From Poriferisodalis sp963663635 (GTDB lineage: Bacteria; Actinomycetota; Acidimicrobiia; Acidimicrobiales; Poriferisodalaceae): 64,000 nt of DNA. Position 1 is the first letter of the stretch; every line of letters begins with the position of its first letter. The notes beneath the pieces were generated by a model. That model worked only from the letters and a program-made list of their open reading frames with translations. It was not told the DNA's origin and ran no database searches. The stretch is taken from contig CAXXMY010000006.1 of assembly GCA_963663635.2 (NCBI GenBank), positions 248,001 to 312,000 on the forward strand, given 5' to 3'. The translations under genes and the position numbers were made by a program. Below are positions 55,878 to 64,000 of this stretch, in pieces.

Positions 55878-56882
55878 ATGAGCGTGCGCGTGGGCGTCAA
55901 CGGCTTCGGCCGGATCGGACGCAACTTCTACCGGGCGGCCGACCGCCCCGACTGCGACATCGAGATCGTTGCGGTGAACGATCTCGGCAACACCGCCACC
56001 ATGGCCCACCTGCTGAAGTACGACTCGGTGCTCGGCAACCTGCCGAACGACATCGCCGCCACCGACGGCGGCATCTCGATCGACGGCAAGGTGCTGCCGG
56101 TGCTTTCCGAGCGCAATCCCGCCGACCTGCCGTGGGCTGACTACGGGGTGGACGTGGTGGTGGAATCCACCGGCATCTTCACTTCTCGCGACAAGGCGGC
56201 GATGCACCTCGACGCCGGCGCCCCGCTCGTGATCGTCTCGGCTCCCGCTTCGGGCGCCGATGCCACGTTCGTGGTGGGCGTGAATGACGCCGACTTCGAC
56301 CCCGAAGCCCACAAGGTGGTCTCCAACGCCAGCTGCACCACGAACTGCTTCGTGCCGATGGTGCAGGTGCTGGATCAGGCCTTCGGCGTGCAAAAGGGGC
56401 TCATGACCACGATCCACGCCTACACCGGCGACCAGTCGCTGGTGGACGGCCCTCACTCGGACCTTCGCCGGGCCCGCGCGTCAGCGGTGAACATCATCCC
56501 GACCTCGACCGGCGCGGCCCGTGCCACCGGGCTGGTGCTGCAGTCCATGGCGGGCAGACTCGACGGCACGTCGCTGCGCGTGCCGATTCCTGACGGCTCG
56601 ATCACCGACTTCACGGCTGTGCTGGACGCCAGCCCCAGTGTCGACGAGGTGAATGCTGCCTTCGCAGCGGCCGCAGCAAGTGGTCCTCTGGCAAACGTCC
56701 TCGAATACTCCGAGGATCCGCTGGTGAGCAGCGACATCGTGGGCAACCCTGCGAGCTGCGTGTTCGACTCGGGCCTCACGATGGCGATGGAGAACATGGT
56801 GAAGGTCCTGGGCTGGTACGACAACGAGTGGGGCTATTCGAACCGGCTTGTGGACCTGGTCGGCATCACCTGCAGCCGATGA
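55878..56882 (+). CDS. gap: Glyceraldehyde-3-phosphate dehydrogenase
   Basis: 334 residues. NAD-binding VGVNGFGRIGRNFYRA, catalytic Cys in SNASCTTNCFVPM, His in TTIHAYTGDQ, and the C-terminal WYDNEWGYSNRLVDLV. It oxidises glyceraldehyde 3-phosphate to 1,3-bisphosphoglycerate. The stop overlaps the pgk start (ATGA), making a gap-pgk-tpiA glycolysis operon. GAAGGGAAC lies upstream of the ATG as a ribosome site. Confidence 0.97.
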   Translation: MSVRVGVNGFGRIGRNFYRAADRPDCDIEIVAVNDLGNTATMAHLLKYDSVLGNLPNDIAATDGGISIDGKVLPVLSERNPADLPWADYGVDVVVESTGIFTSRDKAAMHLDAGAPLVIVSAPASGADATFVVGVNDADFDPEAHKVVSNASCTTNCFVPMVQVLDQAFGVQKGLMTTIHAYTGDQSLVDGPHSDLRRARASAVNIIPTSTGAARATGLVLQSMAGRLDGTSLRVPIPDGSITDFTAVLDASPSVDEVNAAFAAAAASGPLANVLEYSEDPLVSSDIVGNPASCVFDSGLTMAMENMVKVLGWYDNEWGYSNRLVDLVGITCSR

Positions 56883-58057
56883 GCGGCGCCTCCGCGCTGC
56901 CGACGCTCGAAGATCTCGAGGCACGGCTGGACGGGCTCGATGGTCGTCGCATCCTGGTTCGCTGCGACTTCAACGTCCCGCTTCGCGAGGCCGAAGACGG
57001 ACAGTTTGAGATCGCTGACGATCTGCGCATCCGTGCAGCGGGGGACACGCTGCGATGGCTGACCGATCGCGGTGCCGCGGTCACGGCGTGCTCGCACCTC
57101 GGCCGTCCGGATGGAAAGCCTGACGAGCGCTCTTCCTTGGCTCCCGTTGCGGTTCGGCTCGCGACGGTTGCACCAGGCGTTGCGTTGGTCGAGAACTTGC
57201 GCTTCCATCCCGGCGAGACCGCCAACGACCCGGGATTCGTCGGTGCGCTCGTCAGCGGCGCACTTGGAGCTCAATTCGGGGAGCAGCGCGACGGAACCGC
57301 ATTCGAGGGCTTCGTCAACGACGCCTTCGGTGCCAGCCATCGGGCCCAGGGCTCCATCGTGGGGCCGCCGCAACGCATCCCGAGCGCCGCGGGACGCTTG
57401 CTGCAACGAGAAGCCGAGGTGCTCAGCGGCATGCGGACCGGAGCTCGCAAGCCGTTCGTGGCGGTGTTGGGCGGGGCAAAAATCAGTGACAAGCTCGGCG
57501 TTGTTGAGGCGCTGCTGGAGGTCGTCGACCGCCTAGTAGTCGGCGGGGGCATGTGCTTCACCTTCCTGGCGGCCCTCGGGCACCGGATCGGCGATTCGCT
57601 CTGCGAACCGGACCGGATCGAGGACTGCCGGCGGCTGCTCGACAGCGGCGCAGACATCGTCCTGCCAAGCGACACTACGGTGCTCGATGCAGGCGGCACG
57701 GTGCGACAGATGGGTCGCAACATCCCTGACGGCTGCCGCGGCCTCGACATCGGTCCCGGGTCGGCAGCCGAGTTCGACGATGTGATCGCAGAAGCGCGTA
57801 CCGTGTTCTGGAACGGCCCGATGGGATTGTTCGAGGACGAGCGATTCGCAGCCGGCACCCGAGCAGTCGCACAGTCCATGGCCGACGCCCGCGCCTTCAC
57901 CGTGGTGGGCGGCGGTGACAGTGCCGCAGCAGTGGCACAGTTCGGGCTCGCGCCGTACATGGATCACATCTCGACCGGGGGAGGCGCCGGACTCGAACTC
58001 ATCGAGCACGGCGATCTGCCTGGCCTCGCGGCGCTGCGAGACTCGCCGCAGCAGTGA
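56879..58057 (+). CDS. pgk: Phosphoglycerate kinase
   Basis: 392 residues from the ATG overlapping the gap stop. RILVRCDFNVPL near the N-terminus, SHLGRPDGKPDERSSLAPVA, the VLGGAKISDKLGVVE segment, FWNGPMGLFE and the C-terminal GGGDSAAAVAQFG and STGGGAGLEL are all present. It makes ATP and 3-phosphoglycerate. Length is close to the usual 395-415. Its stop overlaps a possible GTG of tpiA. Confidence 0.97.
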   Translation: MSGASALPTLEDLEARLDGLDGRRILVRCDFNVPLREAEDGQFEIADDLRIRAAGDTLRWLTDRGAAVTACSHLGRPDGKPDERSSLAPVAVRLATVAPGVALVENLRFHPGETANDPGFVGALVSGALGAQFGEQRDGTAFEGFVNDAFGASHRAQGSIVGPPQRIPSAAGRLLQREAEVLSGMRTGARKPFVAVLGGAKISDKLGVVEALLEVVDRLVVGGGMCFTFLAALGHRIGDSLCEPDRIEDCRRLLDSGADIVLPSDTTVLDAGGTVRQMGRNIPDGCRGLDIGPGSAAEFDDVIAEARTVFWNGPMGLFEDERFAAGTRAVAQSMADARAFTVVGGGDSAAAVAQFGLAPYMDHISTGGGAGLELIEHGDLPGLAALRDSPQQ

Positions 58058-58077
58058 GCCAGTCGGGGAGAGGGACG

Positions 58078-58845
58078 ATGAGCCGAACGCCACTGATCTC
58101 AGGCAACTGGAAGATGCACCTCAACCACTTCGAGGCGATTCAGTTGTGCCAGAAGCTGAGCTATGAGCTGGCACGGCATCGCTACGACCAAGTTGAGGTG
58201 AGCCTGCACCCACCGTTCGTCCACCTGCGTTCGTGCCAAACCGTTATCGACGCCGACCGGCTCGAGTTCAAGCTCGGCGCACAGGACTGCCATCCCAAAG
58301 ACAGCGGCGTCTTCACCGGCGAGGTGTCGCCCACGATGCTTGCGAAGCTCGACGTGAGCTATGTGATCGTCGGCCACAGCGAGCGACGGGCCCTCTTCGG
58401 CGAGACCGACGAATTCGTGGCCGCGAAAGCCGCAGCCGTGGCCAAGCACGGCATGACCCCAATCGTCTGCGTCGGCGAGACCCTGGATGACCGCGAAGAG
58501 GGCAGGGCGGCAGACGTCGTCACTGCACAACTACACGGCAGCCTCGCCAAGCTGACCAAGGCACAGTTCGAAACCCTGGTGGTGGCCTACGAGCCCGTCT
58601 GGGCGATCGGCACCGGCCGCAACGCCTCCCCCCAAGACGCCCAGGACATGTGCGCCACCGTGCGCACTGTCGTGAACGACATCCGCGCCGGTGCAGGCGA
58701 CCAGGTCCGCATCCAGTACGGCGGCTCCGTCAAGCCCGTCAACGCCCGCCTGCTCCTCCGCCAGCCCGACATCGACGGTGCCCTCGTCGGCGGCGCGTCC
58801 CTCGATGCCGTCCAGTTCGCCCGCATCGTCCAAGCCGCCGCCTAG
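58078..58845 (+). CDS. tpiA: Triosephosphate isomerase
   Basis: 255 residues from the ATG at 58078, which has GGGGAGAGGG just upstream; a GTG at 58054 overlapping the pgk stop is an alternative. GNWKMH carries the substrate-binding Lys, VIVGHSERR the electrophilic His, AYEPVWAIGTGR the catalytic Glu, and GGSVKPVNA the phosphate loop. It interconverts dihydroxyacetone phosphate and glyceraldehyde 3-phosphate. Last gene of the glycolytic operon. Confidence 0.97.
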   Translation: MSRTPLISGNWKMHLNHFEAIQLCQKLSYELARHRYDQVEVSLHPPFVHLRSCQTVIDADRLEFKLGAQDCHPKDSGVFTGEVSPTMLAKLDVSYVIVGHSERRALFGETDEFVAAKAAAVAKHGMTPIVCVGETLDDREEGRAADVVTAQLHGSLAKLTKAQFETLVVAYEPVWAIGTGRNASPQDAQDMCATVRTVVNDIRAGAGDQVRIQYGGSVKPVNARLLLRQPDIDGALVGGASLDAVQFARIVQAAA

Positions 58846-58895
58846 CAAAGCGCCAAACGGCGAACCACCGCCCGCGCGAGCAAACACCTCCCAAG

Positions 58896-58924
58896 TTGCA
58901 AGTTGCTCCCGGAGTGGGTACTAT
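58896..58924 (+). promoter_or_regulatory. Consensus-like promoter with a direct-repeat operator candidate
   Basis: TTGCAA (58896-58901), 17 bases, TACTAT (58919-58924): a good housekeeping-sigma promoter about 75 bp before the small phasin-like gene. The -35 is embedded in two adjacent CAAGTTG copies (58892-58905). The second gene of this operon is an XRE repressor, so autoregulation at this site is plausible. Confidence 0.6.
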
Positions 58925-58997
58925 TTCTAGCAGTCCCGATTCGGACAGAACCGAAGCGGAACTTCCCCCTCACCTTTCGATACTTGGAGCAACGCCA

Positions 58998-59276
58998 ATG
59001 CCCGTCCTCGATTCCATCCGCGAGATGCAGGACCGCACGCTGGAGCAGATGAAGACTGCCCAGGAGCAGTTCGTCTCAATGAACGAGCGTGTCGCCGAGG
59101 CGTGGCTGAGCGCCATGCCGGCCATCTCTTCGCCGTTCGCGGAGTACCTGCCCAAGCCGACCGACATGATCGACGTCTACTACAACTTCCTGGGCCAGCT
59201 TCACGAGGCCAACAAGGACTGCGCCGCTCGCATCGCTTCCGCTTGGGAGCGGGCCAGCGAGGACGCCACGGCCTGA
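58998..59276 (+). CDS. Small helical phasin-like protein
   Basis: 92 residues from the ATG at 58998. Almost entirely amphipathic helix: QDRTLEQMKTAQEQFVSMNE and a C-terminal QLHEANKDCAARIASAWERA, with a Pro-rich turn in between (SSPFAEYLPKPTDM). There is no signal peptide. This resembles phasins and HbhA-like surface or granule proteins, and pairing with an XRE regulator mirrors mycobacterial hbhA next to Rv0474. Function is inferred from fold and context only. It overlaps the regulator start by one base (TGATG). Confidence 0.6.
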   Translation: MPVLDSIREMQDRTLEQMKTAQEQFVSMNERVAEAWLSAMPAISSPFAEYLPKPTDMIDVYYNFLGQLHEANKDCAARIASAWERASEDATA

Positions 59277-59710
59277 TGGCCGCCGACGGCCCGGATGCTG
59301 CAGCAGCGGCGCAGGGCGGTCGGTCCGCGTCCGACAGCGACGCCACAACCGGCGGGGACGGCGGGTCGGCACACCGGATTCCCGGTTTCGACCAACTGGG
59401 CTCGTTCATTCGTGCCCAGCGCGAGTTCATGGAGCTCAGCCAGCGACAGCTCGCCAAGATGGCCCAGCTCTCGAACCCGTACCTGAGCCAGATCGAACGA
59501 GGTCTGCACGAGCCATCCGTCCGGGTGCTCAAGGCTTTGGCCGAGGCACTGAACGTGCGCGCTGCCACGCTGCTGTCGTACGCGGGACTCATGGATCGCG
59601 AAGACATCCCCACGGTCGTCGAGGCGGTGCAAGCCGATCCGAACCTCACCGATGAGCAGAAGGCCGCCCTGCTGGGCGTCTATCGCAGCTTCGGCACCGG
59701 CAACGACTGA
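59276..59710 (+). CDS. XRE-family transcriptional regulator
   Basis: 144 residues. An Ala/Gly/Ser/Asp-rich leader (1-40) precedes a helix-turn-helix of the Cro/CI type: LSQRQLAKMAQLSNPYLSQI with the family-specific ERGLHEPSVRVLKALAEAL. A short C-terminal tail follows (LTDEQKAALLGVYRSFG). This closely resembles the actinobacterial Rv0474-type regulators. It is translationally coupled to the phasin-like gene and probably represses that operon at the direct repeats near 58892. The acyl-CoA synthetase follows 6 bp later. Confidence 0.88.
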   Translation: MAADGPDAAAAAQGGRSASDSDATTGGDGGSAHRIPGFDQLGSFIRAQREFMELSQRQLAKMAQLSNPYLSQIERGLHEPSVRVLKALAEALNVRAATLLSYAGLMDREDIPTVVEAVQADPNLTDEQKAALLGVYRSFGTGND

Positions 59711-59716
59711 CGCCCG

Positions 59717-61459
59717 ATGAGCGACACGACCCGCGAGTCGAGCGCGCGCGTCTTTCCGCATACGACCTGCCCACTGCCCGTAGCGCTGCCAGCCGAAGAG
59801 CAGCCAGCCGAAGAGCAGCCGGGCGTTGAAGCGTGGCCGTCGCTCCCGGCGTCGGGGGCCTCGCCGCCACAGCGTATTGACGCCGGCGATGACATGTGGA
59901 GTGTGGCCTGGCGCATGGGCGCGGCCGATGTCGCTCTCAACTCCGCCCGCTGGTGGGCCTCGGTGCGCTGGGGTCTGGGCACTGCCGCAGCGGTTCATGC
60001 CGCCGCGCTGCGCTTCGGTGGTCGCACGGCGATTGTCGACGACGCCGGCTCGTTGGACTACCGGTCGCTGGATGGGGCAGCGAACAGCGTGGCGGCCGAG
60101 TTGAGATCCGTCGCGACCAGATCCGATGGGAATCTCGGAGCGATCGGCATCCTTTGCCGCAACCATCGGTGGTTCGTGACGGCTCTGGTCGCCGCAGAGC
60201 GAGCAGGGTGCGACGCGGTGCTGCTGTCGACGGCGCTGCCAGCCTCGAATCTCGCCGAAGTCTGCGAGCGCGATGGCATCGCCGTGATCGTGGCGGACCG
60301 GGAATTCTCCGACGTCGTATCGCAAGCCGATTCAGAGGCGACGGTGATCACCGCCGATTCCAGCGGCCCTGGCTCATTGGCTCACATTGCTGCCAAAGGT
60401 CTGAGCTGCGCGCCGCCGAAGCGCCGGCCGAGGCTGGTGCTGCTGACCTCAGGCACCACCGGAGCGCCGAAGAGCGCGCTGCGGGCCCGCAAGACAACCC
60501 GTGTCGGTGGGGTGGGCATGCTGCGCCGTGTTCCGTACCGGCTCGGCGATCGCTATTTCATTACGTCGCCGGCATTCCACGCCTGGGGGCTCAGCCAGCT
60601 CATTGTGGCGCTTGCGACAGCCAGCACTGTCGAGATGCGCCGACGCTTCGATGCGTCTGACCTGGTGCAGCTGCTGCAAGAGCGCCAATTCGATGCGCTC
60701 GTCGTGGTGCCGCTGATGCTTCGCCGTATCTTGGACGTGACCGCCGCCGACGATGCCGTACTGCCCCCGCGCATGGTGCTCACGAGCGGCAATGTGCTCT
60801 CAGGAGATCTGGCCGGTCAGTGGATGGATCGCTTTGGTGACAATCTCTACAACATCTATGGGTCGACGGAAGCAGCCATCGGCACCATTGCCGACCCGGT
60901 CGATCTGAGGGCTGCTCCCGGCACGGTGGGACGATCGCCCGACGGCGTCACCCTCATCATCCTCGACGACGAGGGAATGCCCGCCCCCAAGGGCTGTTCC
61001 GGCTGGATTCACCTCGCGAGCACTGCCCAGTTCGACGGCTACACCGATGGGACCGACCGCGAACGCACCGGCACGTTGATGGCCACCGGGGATATCGGCC
61101 AGCTCGATGCGGCCGGCCGGCTGCACATATCTGGTCGCGCCAACGACATGATCGTGACCGGCGGCGAGAACGTGTTTCCCTCCAGCGTGGAAGAGGTGCT
61201 CGACCGTCATTCCGCAGTCGAGGTCTTGGCCGTCGTCGGCGTCGACGACCCCGAATTCGGCCAGCGCGTCGCAGCGTTCGTGGTGGTCCGGCGAGGCCAA
61301 AGTGTCGATCCAGAAGATCTGAAGGGCTGGGTCGCCGCAGAGCTGCCCAGCTTCATGGTGCCGCGGGACATCCGGTTTGTAGATGCGCTGCCCATGACCA
61401 CCACCGGCAAGGTGGTGCGTCACCGCCTCGCTGTGCTGGGCCGCCGCGACCGCTACTAG
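59717..61459 (+). CDS. Acyl-CoA synthetase (AMP-binding enzyme)
   Basis: 580 residues. ANL-superfamily motifs: A3 LLTSGTTGAPKSA (P-loop), A5 NIYGSTEA, A7 ATGDIGQLDA, A8 GRANDMIVTGGENV and A10 TTTGKVVRH with the catalytic Lys. It activates a carboxylic acid to an acyl-adenylate and then a CoA thioester. An unusual Pro/Glu/Ala-rich N-terminal stretch of about 60 residues has a duplicated AEEQP. It is the third gene of the phasin-like/XRE operon, suggesting a lipid or storage-polymer link. Its TAG stop coincides with the left end of an insertion sequence. Confidence 0.88.
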   Translation: MSDTTRESSARVFPHTTCPLPVALPAEEQPAEEQPGVEAWPSLPASGASPPQRIDAGDDMWSVAWRMGAADVALNSARWWASVRWGLGTAAAVHAAALRFGGRTAIVDDAGSLDYRSLDGAANSVAAELRSVATRSDGNLGAIGILCRNHRWFVTALVAAERAGCDAVLLSTALPASNLAEVCERDGIAVIVADREFSDVVSQADSEATVITADSSGPGSLAHIAAKGLSCAPPKRRPRLVLLTSGTTGAPKSALRARKTTRVGGVGMLRRVPYRLGDRYFITSPAFHAWGLSQLIVALATASTVEMRRRFDASDLVQLLQERQFDALVVVPLMLRRILDVTAADDAVLPPRMVLTSGNVLSGDLAGQWMDRFGDNLYNIYGSTEAAIGTIADPVDLRAAPGTVGRSPDGVTLIILDDEGMPAPKGCSGWIHLASTAQFDGYTDGTDRERTGTLMATGDIGQLDAAGRLHISGRANDMIVTGGENVFPSSVEEVLDRHSAVEVLAVVGVDDPEFGQRVAAFVVVRRGQSVDPEDLKGWVAAELPSFMVPRDIRFVDALPMTTTGKVVRHRLAVLGRRDRY

Positions 61460-63383
61460 GTGGCTGGTGCCAAATGGGGTTGGTGGCGTGTGCGGTGTTG
61501 GTGGTGTGGGACGGTTCGGGTTGTTGTGGGTTGTGAGGGTGTGGCCGGTGCGGGGCTGGAAAACCAAATCCCTTGGGTCTGCGACAAGCCCAGAGCGGTT
61601 CAGGTGGCTGGCTGGTGGCGGGTTCGGGCGGTGTTGGGGTCAGGCGAGGGCCCATCGGGTGGGTTGGGAGTGCAGGCCGAGCGTTGCGAGGCGCGCCAGG
61701 TTGACAGCAGCGGCCAGCAAGTTGAAGTCGGCGTCGACTTTGGGGCGGCCTCGCACGCGGGCTCTGCGGCCTGCGTGCCATCGGCGTTTGAGGTGGGCGA
61801 GCCTGCGCTCGACTTTGGGCCGGGTGGCGTGGTAGTCGGCTTTCCATGCGGGGGCGCTTTGGCGGTGTCGGGCGTCGGCGAGGACGGCTTCGTGTGTGCC
61901 GACGCGGATGGTTCTGCCGTTTTGGGCTGCTGTGCAAAGGCTGCGCTGTTCGCAGTGGGCGCAGGCCCCGGCGAAGCGGGCGGTGCCGTCGCCGTTGGGT
62001 GCGCGGCGGATCTGCACGCTGATCCCTGCGGGGCATGTGACGGTGTCGGCGCTGAGGTCGACGCTGAAGCGGTCCTTGGGGTAGAGCCCGCCGCGTCCGG
62101 CGGGCGGCTGGGTGCGGCATCTGGAGTTGATGCGCTCGTCGCGCAGCAGCTGCTGGAACTCGCCGCTGCCATAGGCGCTGTCGCCGTACACCGTCGGGCG
62201 GCCCTCGAACACGTCCACGACCCCGCCGGCACCGGCGCCGGTGCCTGCGCCGCCGGTGCCTGCGCCGTCGGTGCCTGCGCCGTCTGTGTTGTCGGTGTCT
62301 GTGCCGTCGGTGTCTGTGTTGAGGATGTCTTTGATGAGTGCTGCGGCGGTGGAGGCGTCGGCGGCGGTGACGGCGGTGTCGGTGATGATCTCGGAGTCGG
62401 GGTCCACAGCGATGTGGCCCTTGTAGCCGTCGAAGCCTCCCGCGGTGCTCTTGCGGCCGTGGCGGGCGTCGGGATCGACCGTGGATATGACACGGTCCGC
62501 TGCGACACGACGCGCGATGCGCATCCGCCCGTCGGGGCCCTCCTCGAGGTCCTGGCCCACGACCGCGGCCAGCAGCTCAGCGGCCTCGGCCGCGTCAGCG
62601 CTCAACGCCCGGCCCTGCATCGCCGCGAGCACCGCCGAGGCGTCCGCGGCGAGCCCTGCCACCAGCGCCTCGCGCGCAGCCCGGTCCTCCCAGTCGCAAT
62701 CAGGCTTCGCTCCCGACGCGTAGGCGTCGCCGCGGCAAAGCACCGCTCGCAGCTGCTGCTCAAAGCCCCCCGCGGCCGCCGCGGCCAACGCCTGACGCAC
62801 CGCGCCGGCCAGCATCGTGACAGTGTCCTGAGTGGCCACAGCGTCATACACCGGCGCGGAGTCAAGCACCCGCCGCAGCGACAGCGCCCCCGCCTCGCGG
62901 GCCGCGTCGAGCGTCACATCGAAGATCCGCCTCGGGTTTCTGCGAAGCCGCCAGACGCGCCCGCATGCCCACCAGCACCGTATGACAAAAACCCCCGGAA
63001 TCGAACCCCAAGCCCCCGCACGCGTACTTCCAGCGCACATCGAACTCGAACGCCGTCACCGCCTCACGATCAGACAGCCCGAACCAGCGCTGGAGCACCA
63101 TCACCGACGCCACCACCCGCGGCGCCACACTGCGACGCCCACGCGAAGAAAACAGATCAGCGAACAACGAATCCGCGAACAACCGATCCCCCTCACGGAA
63201 CAACAACGCGAAAATCGACCCCTCCGCCACCCTGTCACCCACAAAACCAGTGCCCCGGAACAAATCAGCCTGACACTCAGAAACCCCCGACCGTCACGAC
63301 GACAACCTCCCCGCCGCCTCAAACCACACACCCGTAATTTTACCCCAAACCAGCACCCCCCACCCACAAAAAACACCAGCCAC
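61460..63383 (-). mobile_element. IS1182-like insertion sequence with broken transposase
   Basis: The outer ends CTAGGTGGCTGGTG (61456-61469) and its exact inverse (63374-63387) bound the element. CTAG on both sides can be read either as part of the repeats or as a 4-bp palindromic target duplication; the coordinates here assume the latter, about 1.92 kb. The left CTAG contains the stop codon of the acyl-CoA synthetase, so insertion occurred exactly at that stop without changing the protein. The transposase is frameshifted. Confidence 0.8.
61640..63263 (-). pseudogene. IS1182-like transposase split by a frameshift
   Basis: The upstream frame (63263 to about 62940) carries the N-terminal region with RWFGLSDREAVTAFEFDVRW and FCHTVLVGMRARLA. 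It then leaves frame, and the rest continues one base later with NPRRIFDVTLDAAREAG and RRVLDSAPVYDAVATQDTVT. Next come the DDE-type core (STVDPDARHGRKSTAGGFDG, VYGDSAYGSGEFQQLL), a C-x2-C-x5-C zinc-like cluster (CAHCEQRSLC) and the final RPKVERRLAHLKRR. Between core parts lies a low-complexity Asp/Thr/Gly/Ala insert (DGTDTDNTDGAGTDGAGTGG). The start codon is uncertain. One indel near 62945 inactivates it. Confidence 0.85.
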
Positions 63384-63386
63384 CTA

Positions 63387-63402
63387 GGCCGCTGAAGCGG
63401 CC
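63387..63402 (+). terminator. Hairpin after the acyl-CoA synthetase/IS boundary
   Basis: GGCCGC-TGAA-GCGGCC is a perfect 6-bp GC stem. Before the IS inserted it would have begun right at the synthetase stop codon, so it may be the original transcription terminator of that operon. No U-tract follows, so the assignment is tentative. Confidence 0.4.
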
Positions 63403-63553
63403 CCGGGCGATGGGGCCGAAGTAGTCTCCCGGCCATGGTCGCTGGGTCGGCTGCGGCTCAAAGCGCTGCTTTGCCGACGCTGTTTGGTTTCTGGACAGCT
63501 GCGCTTGCGGGCCGCAATGCGGCAGCTCGTGTCACAACGTCGCCCAAGCACTG

Positions 63554-64000
63554 ATGTTGACCGTAGGCCTCGCCATTGTCGGTGCACTGCTGGGCCTCGT
63601 GACGGGGCAGGCTCTGGGTCTGCTGGTTGGCGCCTCCATGGGCTACTTGGTAGGACGCGACGCGCAGTTGCGGTCCTCGCTCTCCAGCACCGAAAGCGCT
63701 CTGCGGCGGGTGCTTCGCGACCTCGAAGAGGTACGACAATCAGGGAGTTCAACCTCGGATGCCGAGTCCGGTGCGCAGGACGAATCGGCCGAAGTACAGG
63801 AGCCCGAGCCACCGGAATCGCGGCCCGCTGCCGCCGAGCCCTCCGCACCAGAAGCAACCGCTGACGTTGCCGGGGCGCTGGGGATCGAGGAACCGCCCGC
63901 TGGCCCCGAGTCGTCATCGATCCCACAGCCGCCGCCAGAGACAGAGCACCCATCGGCCCCCGAGCCGCCGCCACCCGCAGAGCAGCCGTTGCCCCCGGAG
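63554..64000 (+). CDS. DUF2339-like membrane protein, N-terminal part (runs off the window)
   Basis: 149 codons are visible and the frame is open at the window end. It starts with a Gly/Ala/Leu-rich hydrophobic segment (about 1-35, ending GYLVGRDAQL), a short coiled coil (SSTESALRRVLRDLEEV), and then a long Pro/Glu/Ala/Ser-rich spacer. This is the usual opening of DUF2339 family proteins, which continue with many membrane helices. Those helices are not in the window, so the family call rests on the N-terminal layout alone. Confidence 0.55.
   Translation, partial: MLTVGLAIVGALLGLVTGQALGLLVGASMGYLVGRDAQLRSSLSSTESALRRVLRDLEEVRQSGSSTSDAESGAQDESAEVQEPEPPESRPAAAEPSAPEATADVAGALGIEEPPAGPESSSIPQPPPETEHPSAPEPPPPAEQPLPPE

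Noticed and set aside
62930..62960. Programmed frameshifting in the IS1182-like transposase
   Set aside because: The needed shift is +1 and no slippery heptamer or stop-codon context fits; IS1182 elements normally use a single frame, so an indel is simpler.
61460..63337. A 625-codon plus-strand frame spanning the IS1182-like element
   Set aside because: Antisense to the recognisable transposase on the minus strand; Val/Gly/Ala/Arg runs and no family motif.

Overview
The window is a 64 kb piece of a high-GC actinobacterial chromosome. The lineage evidence is an ANTAR response regulator followed by polA, rpsA, coaE, uvrB and uvrA (the order known from Mycobacterium), a DUF222/HNH gene, a DUF4193-like acidic zinc-ribbon protein, a mycothiol-type formaldehyde dehydrogenase, an F420/PPOX enzyme and a discrete type II fatty-acid synthase operon. 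An Acidimicrobiia-like organism fits best, but this is inferred from gene content and not from a marker-gene tree.

Layout. 0-10.5 kb: two divergent glutamine-synthetase-like ligases, a branched-chain-amino-acid-type ABC importer (lipoprotein receptor, LivF, LivH and a LivM-LivG fusion), then a diiron PaaA/PaaC-like oxygenase, a small unknown protein, two MaoC-type hydratase subunits and an enoyl-CoA hydratase. Together they look like an uptake and CoA-ester catabolism unit. 10.5-26 kb: an accessory stretch with several broken genes (DUF222/HNH, IS630, a secreted cell-wall-binding/RCC1 protein, an esterase with an in-frame TGA) among intact metabolic genes: an AidB-like acyl-CoA dehydrogenase, a double-domain CoA transferase, a CapA-like lipoprotein and a serine hydrolase. 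26-31 kb: the fabD-fabH-fabG-acpP-fabF operon on the minus strand, where FabD carries an extra lipoyl-like domain. 31-46 kb: tRNA-Leu, the ANTAR regulator, polA, rpsA, coaE, uvrB and uvrA, interrupted by an intact IS1380 element.

46.8-52.5 kb: a minus-strand signalling operon of STAS protein, response regulator-PP2C phosphatase, RsbW-like kinase, ABC-type binding lipoprotein and membrane histidine kinase. It reads as a ligand-sensing partner-switching pathway. 52.8-61.5 kb: uvrC, rapZ, then gap-pgk-tpiA (yvcK and whiA, expected after rapZ, are absent), a small phasin-like protein with an XRE regulator, and an acyl-CoA synthetase. An IS1182-like element with a frameshifted transposase sits exactly at the stop codon of that synthetase. 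The window closes with the start of a DUF2339-like membrane protein.

A roughly 123-bp intergenic repeat occurs before coaE and uvrA, with partial copies before uvrC and near fabD/tRNA-Leu. Excision-repair genes uvrB, uvrA and uvrC together with polA lie within 23 kb on one strand, and uvrA is preceded by a good match to the actinobacterial LexA box.
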